Shown piece after piece: positions 46,814 through 56,014 of a DNA stretch of 64,000 nt. How positions within the stretch are numbered: position 1 is the first letter of the stretch; each line of letters begins with the position of its first letter. The notes under the pieces are model-generated. The model searched no databases. It worked only from the letters and a program-made list of their open reading frames with translations, and had not been told where the DNA came from. Source of the DNA: Nematostella vectensis (lineage: Eukaryota; Cnidaria; Anthozoa; Actiniaria; Edwardsiidae); the NCBI RefSeq assembly GCF_932526225.1, contig NC_064043.1, positions 14,506,085-14,570,084 on the forward strand, given 5' to 3'. The translations under genes were made by a program, and so were the position numbers.

Positions 46814-49024
46814 ATGGCAAATGCAATGGATAGGAATACTTCAGCAAGTTGTCACAACTTTACAGAGCATGAAACTACCCTTCAGTTCTTTGACGAGCAG
46901 AGAAGGGTAAATTTATCAGCCTCACGTTAATGTCTGCTGTGTTCTGGTAGGTGTTTATGTTTGCAAGCGTTTAGCTCTTCGACAGTTTGCAAAAAGAATG
47001 TGTATATGGTGCAGGGCTTTCATTAACTTTCGGAGTAGGCTGGTTGAGATTGATAAGTAGGGGGTGGAAGTTATTTTAATTTTTTTAGTTCAAATAAAAC
47101 TTAAAGTCGACTTTTTTTTAAAAAGTAGCCGGCGCTCGGTGGAAAATAGCTGGCGCTTCCGCCGGCCGCCGGGGCCTTATGAAACCCCTCTGGTGAATAT
47201 AAATAGTGTAAAGAAATAGCTAGAAATGCGGTGATCATTGCCGGAACAGAGCTCGATACTGAGTGGTAGAGCTATATAGAAGAAGGGAAATAGAAGCTAG
47301 TAATTTTGATTGGTCGGCGTAATTTTTGGGAGAAGTCCTTGCTGACAGAAGAACAGGTCAAGGCAACTAAGCTGTTTGGTTCAAAAAATGAAAGAGGTTC
47401 TTTGTGCCTTATATTTCAATCATCCTCGAATGATTAGCTTTTAAGCTGGACTAGCTGGACAAAACAAGTCGTAAGGCGTCAAGTGAGTGTTAGTTGGGTG
47501 TCAAAAGATGGAAAAGTTTAGGAGATAATTTACAGGGAGCTGCTAATTTCAAGATTAAATTTCATACCTAGCATTACTAACAGTACTAAATGCTTATGCC
47601 TCACCGAGCTTTGAAAATACTGATGTACTATTGTTTGAGATTTGGAATGCGGTTCCGTCCTTCATCTCCTGTACACTCCCCTCTTAGCACGAATTTGTGA
47701 AGAGTGCTTTCTCCGTACCCGATGCAAGGACTATGTTGAGTTGTCCTAACCTATAAATATCTGACTAATCTAAGCCTACAGGTCAGTTCCTGTGTGAGTG
47801 TCGATGGGGGAGTAAAGGACCCTTACTAACCCAAGAAAGGGTACAAAAAAATTGTAGAACTTTGCCCCCCTACCACCCCTACCCCTCCCCAGGCCCTCCG
47901 CACTTGAGGCCTCTTATTGACAATCATGAATCATTTTGTCATTGCAGAACATTCTAGAGATGTCTCATCACAAATCTCGAAACATTTTATCATCGGAACT
48001 TCTCTCATCAACCTCTCGACACAAACGCTACAACCTACGACATTCATCTCGACCCAAAGCCACCTCGTACGACAAACCAAGAAACACGAGATTCCTAGAA
48101 AAAGACTTTCGCACTAACGTACCCAAGCCTCGTTATGCTTACGTCACTCTAGTCATGTGCGGGGACGAGTATAGCCAGGGGGCTTTGGCACTAGCCTGGT
48201 CGCTACGGCAACAGGACACCAAGCACGAGCTGGTGGTCATGGCGACCCCTGACGTCAGCGTGCGGGCGCTAAGGCTCTTGAAGAAGTTGTACGATCGTGT
48301 TCTTAGCATCAGCTACATCGAAACTAAAGTGAATTGTAGACTTCGTGGGAAGAGATACAGGGAGGAGAATAAATGGATGAATCATATAATGACGAAAGCA
48401 CGAATGTTAAAATTGACCGAGTATAGCAAAATTATCTGGCTGGACGCGGATATGTTGGTTACAGAGAATATAGACTCGCTTTTTGATGTCCCCGCCCCGG
48501 CTGGTATATGTTCCAGCATCAGGAATCATGATCACTGGCACAGCACCAAGCTACCAGAACTTGAAGTGGAAAACTCACTGAGAAATAACTACGGGATTTA
48601 CGGATGCATACTGATACTTGAGCCGAACCTCGACGATTACTTACTCTCGAGTTCCCAGCCTATTGTAGGGGACAAAGCAAGCTTTGTGGGACCGGATGAT
48701 TACTTCTTCACTAAACTATACCAGCGAAAGTGGTATCACTTGCATGTCAAGTACGGGTGCACGCGCTGGCATGAAGATAGACTTGGGATAGAGCCCGCAG
48801 TCATTCATTTCGTTGGCGCCAAGCCATGGGGAGAGAGAGACTGGGTTCTGTGTGGGGAGGGGAGCGGTGAGGATGAGTGGGCGGGGCTGGTTCAGTGGCG
48901 GGAGGTCGTTCAGGATATGGTACGCGAGTGCCCGGTGATGAAGAGTGCTTATGCTGAGAATATCACAAGGAAAATGCGCAGATCAAAGAGTGCTATGCCG
49001 CTACTGCGCATGATCACTGCGTGA
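46814..49024 (+). CDS. Family 8 glycosyltransferase (glycogenin-like), 2 exons
   Basis: Exon 1 is 46814-46906 and exon 2 is 47948-49024, phase 0 with GT-AG borders, about 389 residues. An in-frame ATG at 46790 could add 8 residues, and an ATG at 47960 in exon 2 is a fallback start. The N-terminal ~80 residues are basic and unstructured. The GT-A fold starts at RYAYVTLVMCGDEY. The metal-binding DxD motif is WLDADMLV, and the C-terminal GT8 signature is VIHFVGAKPWGER, as in glycogenin (HxxGxxKPW). GT8 enzymes transfer sugars from UDP-sugars with retention of configuration; donor and acceptor are unknown here. Glycogenin's glycosylated tyrosine cannot be assigned. Similar compact GT8 proteins occur outside the true glycogenins, so glycogen initiation should not be assumed. 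Confidence 0.85.
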
Positions 49025-49098
49025 CCCAATGGGAGGACAGGGATTTCCCTTTGTTGGTTTACTGCGCATGATCGATGCGTGACCAATGGGAGAACAGG
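49002..49098. repeat. Tandem duplication over the glycosyltransferase stop codon
   Basis: About 40 bp (TACTGCGCATGATCACTGCG through AATGGGAGGACAGG, 49002-49042) is repeated at 49060-49098 with four or five changes. The TGA stop of the glycosyltransferase lies in the first copy. Confidence 0.75.
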
Positions 49099-49149
49099 AG
49101 GGCCCCCCCTGGCAGGGATTATCCGGTTTTGTCAAAAGCAGAGGCAAAT

Positions 49150-49221
49150 GTTTCCACCCGGGATCGAATCGAGTACCCTGCGTGCGTGAGGTGCACGTGA
49201 CATCGTCTAGACAACGGAAAC
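49150..49221 (-). pseudogene. Degenerate tRNA-Val-like sequence
   Basis: On the minus strand it starts GTTTCCGTTGTCTAGACGAT and ends in TGGAAAC, so the acceptor stem is intact apart from a G-T pair. The T loop TTCGATC is canonical, but the T stem (CTCGA against CCGGG) and D arm are disrupted. The anticodon region could be read as CAC or CTC depending on pairing. It is most likely a tRNA-Val relic or tRNA-derived retroposon piece. Confidence 0.55.
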
Positions 49222-50425
49222 TCAGTAAAAAGCTGAGGGGACTCCGAGGCTTCATTAAAACTTTTCATAATTTTTATTATTAGGGAACATAATAGATTAT
49301 TGAAAATCGCGAAATTCGTGAGAATAAAGTGTAATAACACAGGGAACCCTTGTCCATACTCATATATGCCAAGAAGTGTTGTTTAAGTGAAATCGTGGGG
49401 ATTTGTCACATCATATGAAATCCCAGCTTCACAAATTTCTTTAAACATATATTTTCGTAACTCGCTTTGTATTATTATGGAAAAGTCATCATCGGTTAGA
49501 GCCCAACCATCATTTCCCTTCTTGGCTTTGTAGCTTCGTGTAGAACTTGATTCTCATCCAATGATTTCCATTATTCAATCCAGGAAAGAACATTCTGCTG
49601 TTCTTCCGTTGGACCAGAACATATTTCATCATAACCTTTTTTAAAAGACATATCCTGCAGTGCATTCTGATTCTAAAGTCCCTGTTGGAAAAGACAAATC
49701 AAAGCATAGCTTTTTTAAACCTTTTTGTGATTTCCACTTTGATTTTATTGTTAAAGCTTTTTAAAGCTTTTTTTAAAAAGCAATTGAATTTTATTAAGAA
49801 AATGATTTTATGAGATGTCTAATACTAGTTGTGTTTATTAATTTTTTCTTTACACCTACTTATTAGTCCAGCCCTTCCTGATGGTACTTTCTTATATGCT
49901 CCGCAGTTTACACATGAAATAGGTTATTATCTCTAACAGGATTAAAAAAAAAGCCGCGACACACTATATATGAATGCTACTACTGACAAGAACAATAGTA
50001 AAAAAATAGATTCCACGATCGTCATCGTTCTCTTACACGATACTCTCATGGTCGAACTCCTTTCTTTTTTTCGTCTTTTTTCTGGCCAATTATTGCTTGG
50101 AGGGAGTGCAGCGACCGGAGAGCAAATCTAATCTTGGTATCGCATATGCGAACGAAGCTGATTTTTCGTGTCCACACCACAGGCTTCCCAGTCAGCTGAT
50201 TTGCTCGGAGGAGGCGCAGCGACAATGAGTGAAGACCTTGTAATAGTAATCGGAATCGGTTTCAATGTGATCATTGTGATTAAGGTTTTACTCAATCTCC
50301 CAAATTAAAAAGGCACTTGAGAACTCATACTAGTGTAAACCCTTGTTAAATGCCGTCACATTTTCCTAACTAATTGTAAATCACATTTACCAATCGTCCC
50401 TCTTTAGGGTCTCTTATTTTAATCG
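49222..50425. other. Intergenic, no gene seen
   Basis: AT-rich sequence between the glycosyltransferase and the composite transposon. I find no coding region, RNA or convincing repeat beyond short AT tracts. Confidence 0.4.
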
Positions 50426-51002
50426 TTGTGCAGGCCCGTACCCAGGGGGGGTGCATGGGGTGCGAACACACTCCCCCCACACACACACACACACACAACG
50501 GCCAAAGGTCCACTTTTGGTTCTCAATAGACGTGCTATTATTTGTAGACAAAACTATTAAGGATCACTCTGGTATGTCGCCAAATCCGACAATAAACGTC
50601 CCGTGGAGATACTACAAAGGCATGGTCAGATTTTTTATCAGAGAAATCCCTTACCACCCCCCCCCCCCCCCACCCCCGCAATTCCCTGCTAGCAGAGGCC
50701 TCTTTTCTCTGTATTTCGCTGGGCTGGAGTTTGCGAGGAAAAGATACCTCTGCCATGGGTCGCAAGTTCGTTTGATCAAACCGCCGTCCACGATCGTGAA
50801 CGAGATCCAGAGCGCATGCTCCGTTCATTAATTACTGGCCACTATTTGAGCCCACAATGACTAGCGCATGCATAAAATGTATATCCGCTGCGGGATAATA
50901 AGCCCGCATTCGAAACGGCGTCCTCCGTAGAAATATCACGCGACGAATTATAAAAGAAGCCATTCAATGCCTTATCTTCATTCAGAATTTTCTCTCTTTT
51001 GA

Positions 51003-51257
51003 CTAACGAGTCAATCTTCCGTTTACAGGTTTTGCATATTCTTCTGGGAATAGCTGATCTAAGTTTACCAAAAAGTTTTGTAACATTTTCTTCGAATCCA
51101 ACTGTGCGATATTTACATTGAAGAAACTCGCCTGCCCAGATGTCTTGAAATTAATCCCACAAACAAGACAAAACTCGTCTTTGCTGCGTTTGTTGTTCAA
51201 TCTTTGAACAGTTGTTTTCTTTTTTCGAAGAGGAGAACTAACCGGAGTTTGATTCAT
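51003..51257 (-). pseudogene. Gene fragment in transposon Y, copy 1 (CxxC protein)
   Basis: An 84-codon ORF contains FCLVCGINF, a zinc-knuckle-like CxxC. After the ORF drifts out of frame, another frame encodes RRICKTCKRKID, a second CxxC that would complete a four-cysteine zinc module, so the fragment appears frameshifted or spliced. It is identical in protein to copy 2. It may be a captured host exon or the 5' part of the element's own protein; the origin is unknown. Confidence 0.5.
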
Positions 51258-51943
51258 GATTTCCGACTAAACCCATGCAAAGCATATTGACAGCTTTCGC
51301 GCGATGGTACGGGTTTTGGCACGTCGGTCGCTTATTAACGCTCACGCATGCGCAACAAAAACAGTTTCGACCCATGGCAGAGGTATCTTTTCCTCGCGAA
51401 CTCCAGCCCAGCGAAATACAGAGAAAAGAGGCCTCTGCTAGCAGGGAACCCCCGCAAATATTAGGTCCACTTTTTCGGATATCGCCCCCCCCCCCCCCCC
51501 CCCCCCTTCCCTGCTAGCAGAGGGCCCAGCGAAATACAGAGAAAAGAGGCCTCTGCTAGCAGGGAATTGCGGGGGTGGGGGGGGGGGGGGTGGTAAGGGA
51601 TTTCTCTGATAAAAAATCTGACCATGCCTTTGTAGTATCTCCACGGGACGTTTATTGTCGGATTTGGCGACATACCAGAGTGATCCTTAATAGTTTTGTC
51701 TACAAATAATAGCACGTCTATTGAGAACCAAAAGTGGACCTATTTGCGGGGGTTCCCTGCTAGCAGAGGCCTCTTTTCTCTGTATTTCGCTGGGCTGGAG
51801 TTCGCGAGGAAAAGATACCTCTGCCATGGGTCGAAACTGTTTCTGTTGCGCATGCGTGAGCGTTAATAAGCGACCGACGTGCCAAAACCCGTACCATCGC
51901 GCGAAAGCTGTCAATATGCTTTGCATGGGTTTAGTCGGAAATC

Positions 51944-52198
51944 ATGAATCAAACTCCGGTTAGTTCTCCTCTTCGAAAAAAGAAAACAACTGTTCAAAGA
52001 TTGAACAACAAACGCAGCAAAGACGAGTTTTGTCTTGTTTGTGGGATTAATTTCAAGACATCTGGGCAGGCGAGTTTCTTCAATGTAAATATCGCACAGT
52101 TGGATTCGAAGAAAATGTTACAAAACTTTTTGGTAAACTTAGATCAGCTATTCCCAGAAGAATATGCAAAACCTGTAAACGGAAGATTGACTCGTTAG
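51944..52198 (+). pseudogene. Gene fragment in transposon Y, copy 2 (CxxC protein)
   Basis: It has the same 84-codon reading frame as 51257-51003 on the opposite strand, with no amino-acid difference, showing that the two Y arms diverged very recently or are kept identical by gene conversion. The second CxxC lies in another frame at about 52155-52200. Confidence 0.5.
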
Positions 52199-52577
52199 TG
52201 AAAAGAGAGAAAATTCTGAATGAAGATAAGGCATTGAATGGCTTCTTTTATAATTCGTCGCGTGATATTTCTACGGAGGACGCCGTTTCGAATGCGGGCT
52301 TATTATCCCGCAGCGGATATACATTTTATGCATGCGCTAGTCATTGTGGGCTCAAATAATGGCCAGTAATTAATGAACGGAGCATGCGCTCTGGATCTCG
52401 TTCACGATCGTGGACGGCGGTTTGATCAAACGAACTTGCGACCCATGGCAGAGGTATCTTTTCCTCGCAAACTCCAGCCCAGCGAAATACAGAGAAAAGA
52501 GGCCTCTGCTAGCAGGGAACCCCCCCCCCCCCCCCCCCCCCCCCCAGCAGAAAAATCCTGGGTACGGGCCTGTTGTG

Positions 52578-55500
52578 CCCTTGTGTGTGGAACAGTTCAC
52601 CTGAATCTGTAAAAAAAAAACATCAATCCGTTGACACTTTTAAAAAACGCGTAACTAGCCATATAGAACTTTGCCCTGATTGGGTCCGAAATTTAAAGAC
52701 AATTTCTGCAAAATACAGCTTTCTAAGAATCAGCTGCTGTTAATCAACCTAAATATAGTAATTTTAGATGGATGTAAAAATTGTTTTAGTAAAGATTTCG
52801 ACCTTTAAAATAACGTTTCAATTGTCATTAATTTCAAAAGTGTTTCAGACGGTTTTGGCATAAGTCCATTCAGGGACGGCGGAGAGGTCCCAAAAGTGGG
52901 GGTGGAAATGGCCGGGGGGGGAGGGTGGTGCTGGTATGATTTTGATTTTGAAAGGGGCATGCTTGCTGAGAAAGAATACAGATAAAAATGAGTACAGTTT
53001 AAAAATGTAAGATATCATGATAGAATATTTTATCTAGCAATGAGTTTATACATAATGTAGGTACATATAAAAACCGCGCTTTAACATGAAAAAAATCTGC
53101 TCAGAAAAGGGGGGACAACCGCCACCCCCCCCCCTGCTCCTCCCCGTCCACCTTCCCTGCCATTGACAATGCGACATACCAAGGGTAGTAGTATTGTTGC
53201 GAGCGCGAGCTTTGCTTGTGCTTTCTAATCCTGCTGGCCTCGCTGAATTCCGTGAGGGGCTGTTCTGATTCCAAGCGCAGCCTTCTTAGAGAACACGATC
53301 TTCAGCGCTTATTTGATACGGCTTATCGTATGCTAAGATCATAGATGTGACGTAAGTCTAAGTCCTCTAAAGAATTCTTTTTGCTAATATATAAATATTT
53401 TTAATATTTAAGTCAATAAAGAGTTATACATGAACATCATCATATCCATGAACCGATAGAAGCATATAGTACCAAGGTTTGCGTCTGACTCACGGCTTAT
53501 CGACAATTTTAGTAATGTTTTTTATATAAATGCTTTACCCTTGATAACTCTAACTTCCGATAACTATTTGCGCTAGAATATTTAATTCACTTCCTGACAA
53601 ACCCGGGAAAACAAAATGGAGATAAATTGCCATTGTCACGTGACAAATCGAAACCTAGCCTTACCGTAATCACAGCACAGCCGATTAAAAATTAATGCAT
53701 AGTTATTGAATCGGTGGAAATTCTCATAGGCAAGCCCTTAGACTCGATTATAGCAATTTGCCGGGTGAATTATTTAGTCTGTCTTCTCTACTTTCTGCGC
53801 GAGGGGGCGCTCAAAACCTCCACCAAACCAATGCAAGAGGGATATTGCTTAAACAAGAATCATCCAGTTCGTTAGAGTGATGAGGCTGAGCCTTCTCCGC
53901 TCTAAGGTTAGTCGCCGCGTCTTTGTGTGTTTGCGCAGGTGTTATGTTATCCGTTTTGTATAAGTACTCCCGATATTGGGATCTAAGCCTCGTACGAAAC
54001 TCTTTAAACAATAATTCTAGACTTATGAAACCTGTAGATAGCGTTCGTTTTCTCTTAACTTTCGAAAAAGGACACGTTTTAATTGCATATTACCGTAGTA
54101 ACCGGTCTCTTGAATTTATCTGAGCTTTGTCCACTTGCTGGATGATAAGATCTGTTTCTATTTTTGCCAAAAGAAACTGTTTTAAAAGAAGTTTTGCGGA
54201 AATGATAAAAGTAGTTTAAAACACTGCGTGCGTACTTGAAGGACTAAAATGGAACTTTGTAAAGAAAATAGGGTGTTTTCTTCGAAGCTAATTAGTTTTC
54301 AGCATTTTTTCTGATACAACTTTAATGCATTTGGTCACCAAACAATGGAAATGGTGTTAAAAACTTCGTCTCGAATTTTTGTTCATCCGATGTAGCTTCA
54401 CATGTGCTTTCGAGGAGTTTTTTCCTCCCCCGTCTTCACAATTTTAAACTGTTTTCGCAGTCAAGAATATTGTCGTAAAAATGTTACGAAATTTAGCTCT
54501 GCCCAGACAAAAGCGATTGCCGGGAATGGCTTCAACAGATTTCCTTTGTATTTGATTATTTTTGAGAGATGTAATCTATAGAAATGCCAAACGTGTTTTT
54601 AGGACTTAAAAGGACTTTGTTCATACAGGCTATGACCTAGTTGTATGATTTTTCTATCTCAAGATATTTTTTATCTGTATTTTATTCGGAGTTTAATGTC
54701 CCGAGTCACAAGTCGCGAGGCCCAGCAAAGTTCTATTTTGAGAGTTTCAAACTAGATCTCGTTACGACCTCGTTGTCATATTCGCAATCCCATTCGCTAA
54801 AATTAAAGAAAAACAACACATGTATTTTGAGACTTTCGAGATAAACGTTATTCTAGAACATTGAAAGAACAGAAAAAGATTTGTCTTTGATCGGGGTCGG
54901 GTCACGCAGAAAGGACCCGGATGACAAAACGAAGTACTTTGATGTATTTTGTGTCAATTTTCCACATCTTCCTCAGCGATTTATTAATCATGGCTTTGAA
55001 TATCAGAAAGGCAATGTTTGAAAGCATTCATCACTAGCATTCATGTAAAAAATAGAATAAATTGTTTTATTCTTTGAAACGATGTTGGGGTAGAATATGC
55101 GCTTCTTAACGGCAAAGAAACACAGGATTGATTGAGCAAGATCTCCTAGATCTTCTCCGACTTGTGGACTTGAGGGCTTTTCTTTTTTAAAGCGGTTTCC
55201 ATCCAGTCCATATTTTAGCTGATCTCAGTAGTGGTGCCGATGCAAGGATTATAAGATCGACCGCTGATGACGTCAAATTGACCGCCACCGCAGAGTTTTT
55301 TTTTATATTTCCCAACCCTCCCTCCTATTCATTATCCGTGAAGCTTCTGAGTAAGAAACGACGTAGTTTATAGATTAATTTACTTTTATTTACAGGTTGA
55401 GAACATAAAAATTGGAATTAAAACTACTTCTGGGAGCAGTCGACTGGTTGACAAAACGCCCAAAGTTTTGTAATAATTATAGAAAACCTCTTTGTCCGCA

Positions 55501-55888
55501 CTGGCGTCAGTCACTATTCTCTATATACTAGTTTACACAGAGGGGCGAATAAGGAGGTAGAATCCTAGAACGAAGTATGCGCAAAAATGACTTTTTTTTT
55601 ACCACAGCGGTACACGTCTAGTCTGAATCCGTCCTAAGCAAGATAGACCGCCGCACAATTAAGTTTGAAATAAGACGTCAAATTACTATGTATCATAGCA
55701 ATTTGACGTCTGCAGTATACTTTATAGCAATTTTCACTCGGATAACCAGTGTATTTTTGATAATTTGAAATAAACGAATAAGTAAAAAAGGTATAGGCAC
55801 ATCTTTGTGATGGTTCAACTATTTGTTGAAATAATAATAATGATTATAAAAAAGGTTCTTTTGTGAAATTTGTCCGTTTTTCTTTCAG
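52578..55888. other. Intergenic region upstream of the dystroglycan-like gene
   Basis: About 3.3 kb with G-rich and C-rich patches at 52,900-52,925 and 53,110-53,150 and no coding region I can support. A 3' splice site (TTTCTTTCAG at 55880-55889) suggests a 5' UTR exon of the dystroglycan-like gene starts at about 55890. Its first exon probably lies upstream in this region. Confidence 0.45.
55673..55711. repeat. Near-perfect 39-bp hairpin with GACGTC in both arms
   Basis: Arms AGACGTCAAATTACTATG and CATAGCAATTTGACGTCT pair with one mismatch around a 3-base loop TAT. It lies about 180 bases upstream of the putative 5' UTR acceptor of the dystroglycan-like gene. It could be a transposon footprint, a transcription factor dimer site (each arm holds TGACGTC) or an extruding cruciform. 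Confidence 0.7.
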
Positions 55889-56014
55889 GTTTGTAGCAGT
55901 GTTACGGAGAACGAATCGGACAGGGCCGAAGTATTATCGATCGACGGCGAACGAAAATTGACGTTGCAATGATTAAGCGTTCAGGCAGTGGATTGTTTCA
56001 TCGAGTTTTCTCCA

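Larger units (their letters stand above)
50431..52572. mobile_element. Composite palindromic transposon, families X and Y nested
   Basis: The outer ends CAGGCCCGTACCCAGG and its complement are those of family X (5493-5765) and are flanked by the 5-bp duplication TTGTG (50426-50430, 52573-52577). Inside lie two near-identical, oppositely oriented copies of element Y (about 50691-51452 and 51754-52520). Each is about 760 bp with about 80-bp inverted repeats starting TTCCCTGCTAGCAGAGG, and an identical 84-codon ORF. Between them is an inverted piece of X (about 51570-51745) holding a 62-bp Y derivative (51506-51567) that retains only the fused ends. Poly-C/G tracts mark several junctions. Confidence 0.85.

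Noticed and set aside
50451-51717. Proline/glycine ORFs around the poly-C tracts
   Set aside because: These are low-complexity shadows within the composite transposon.
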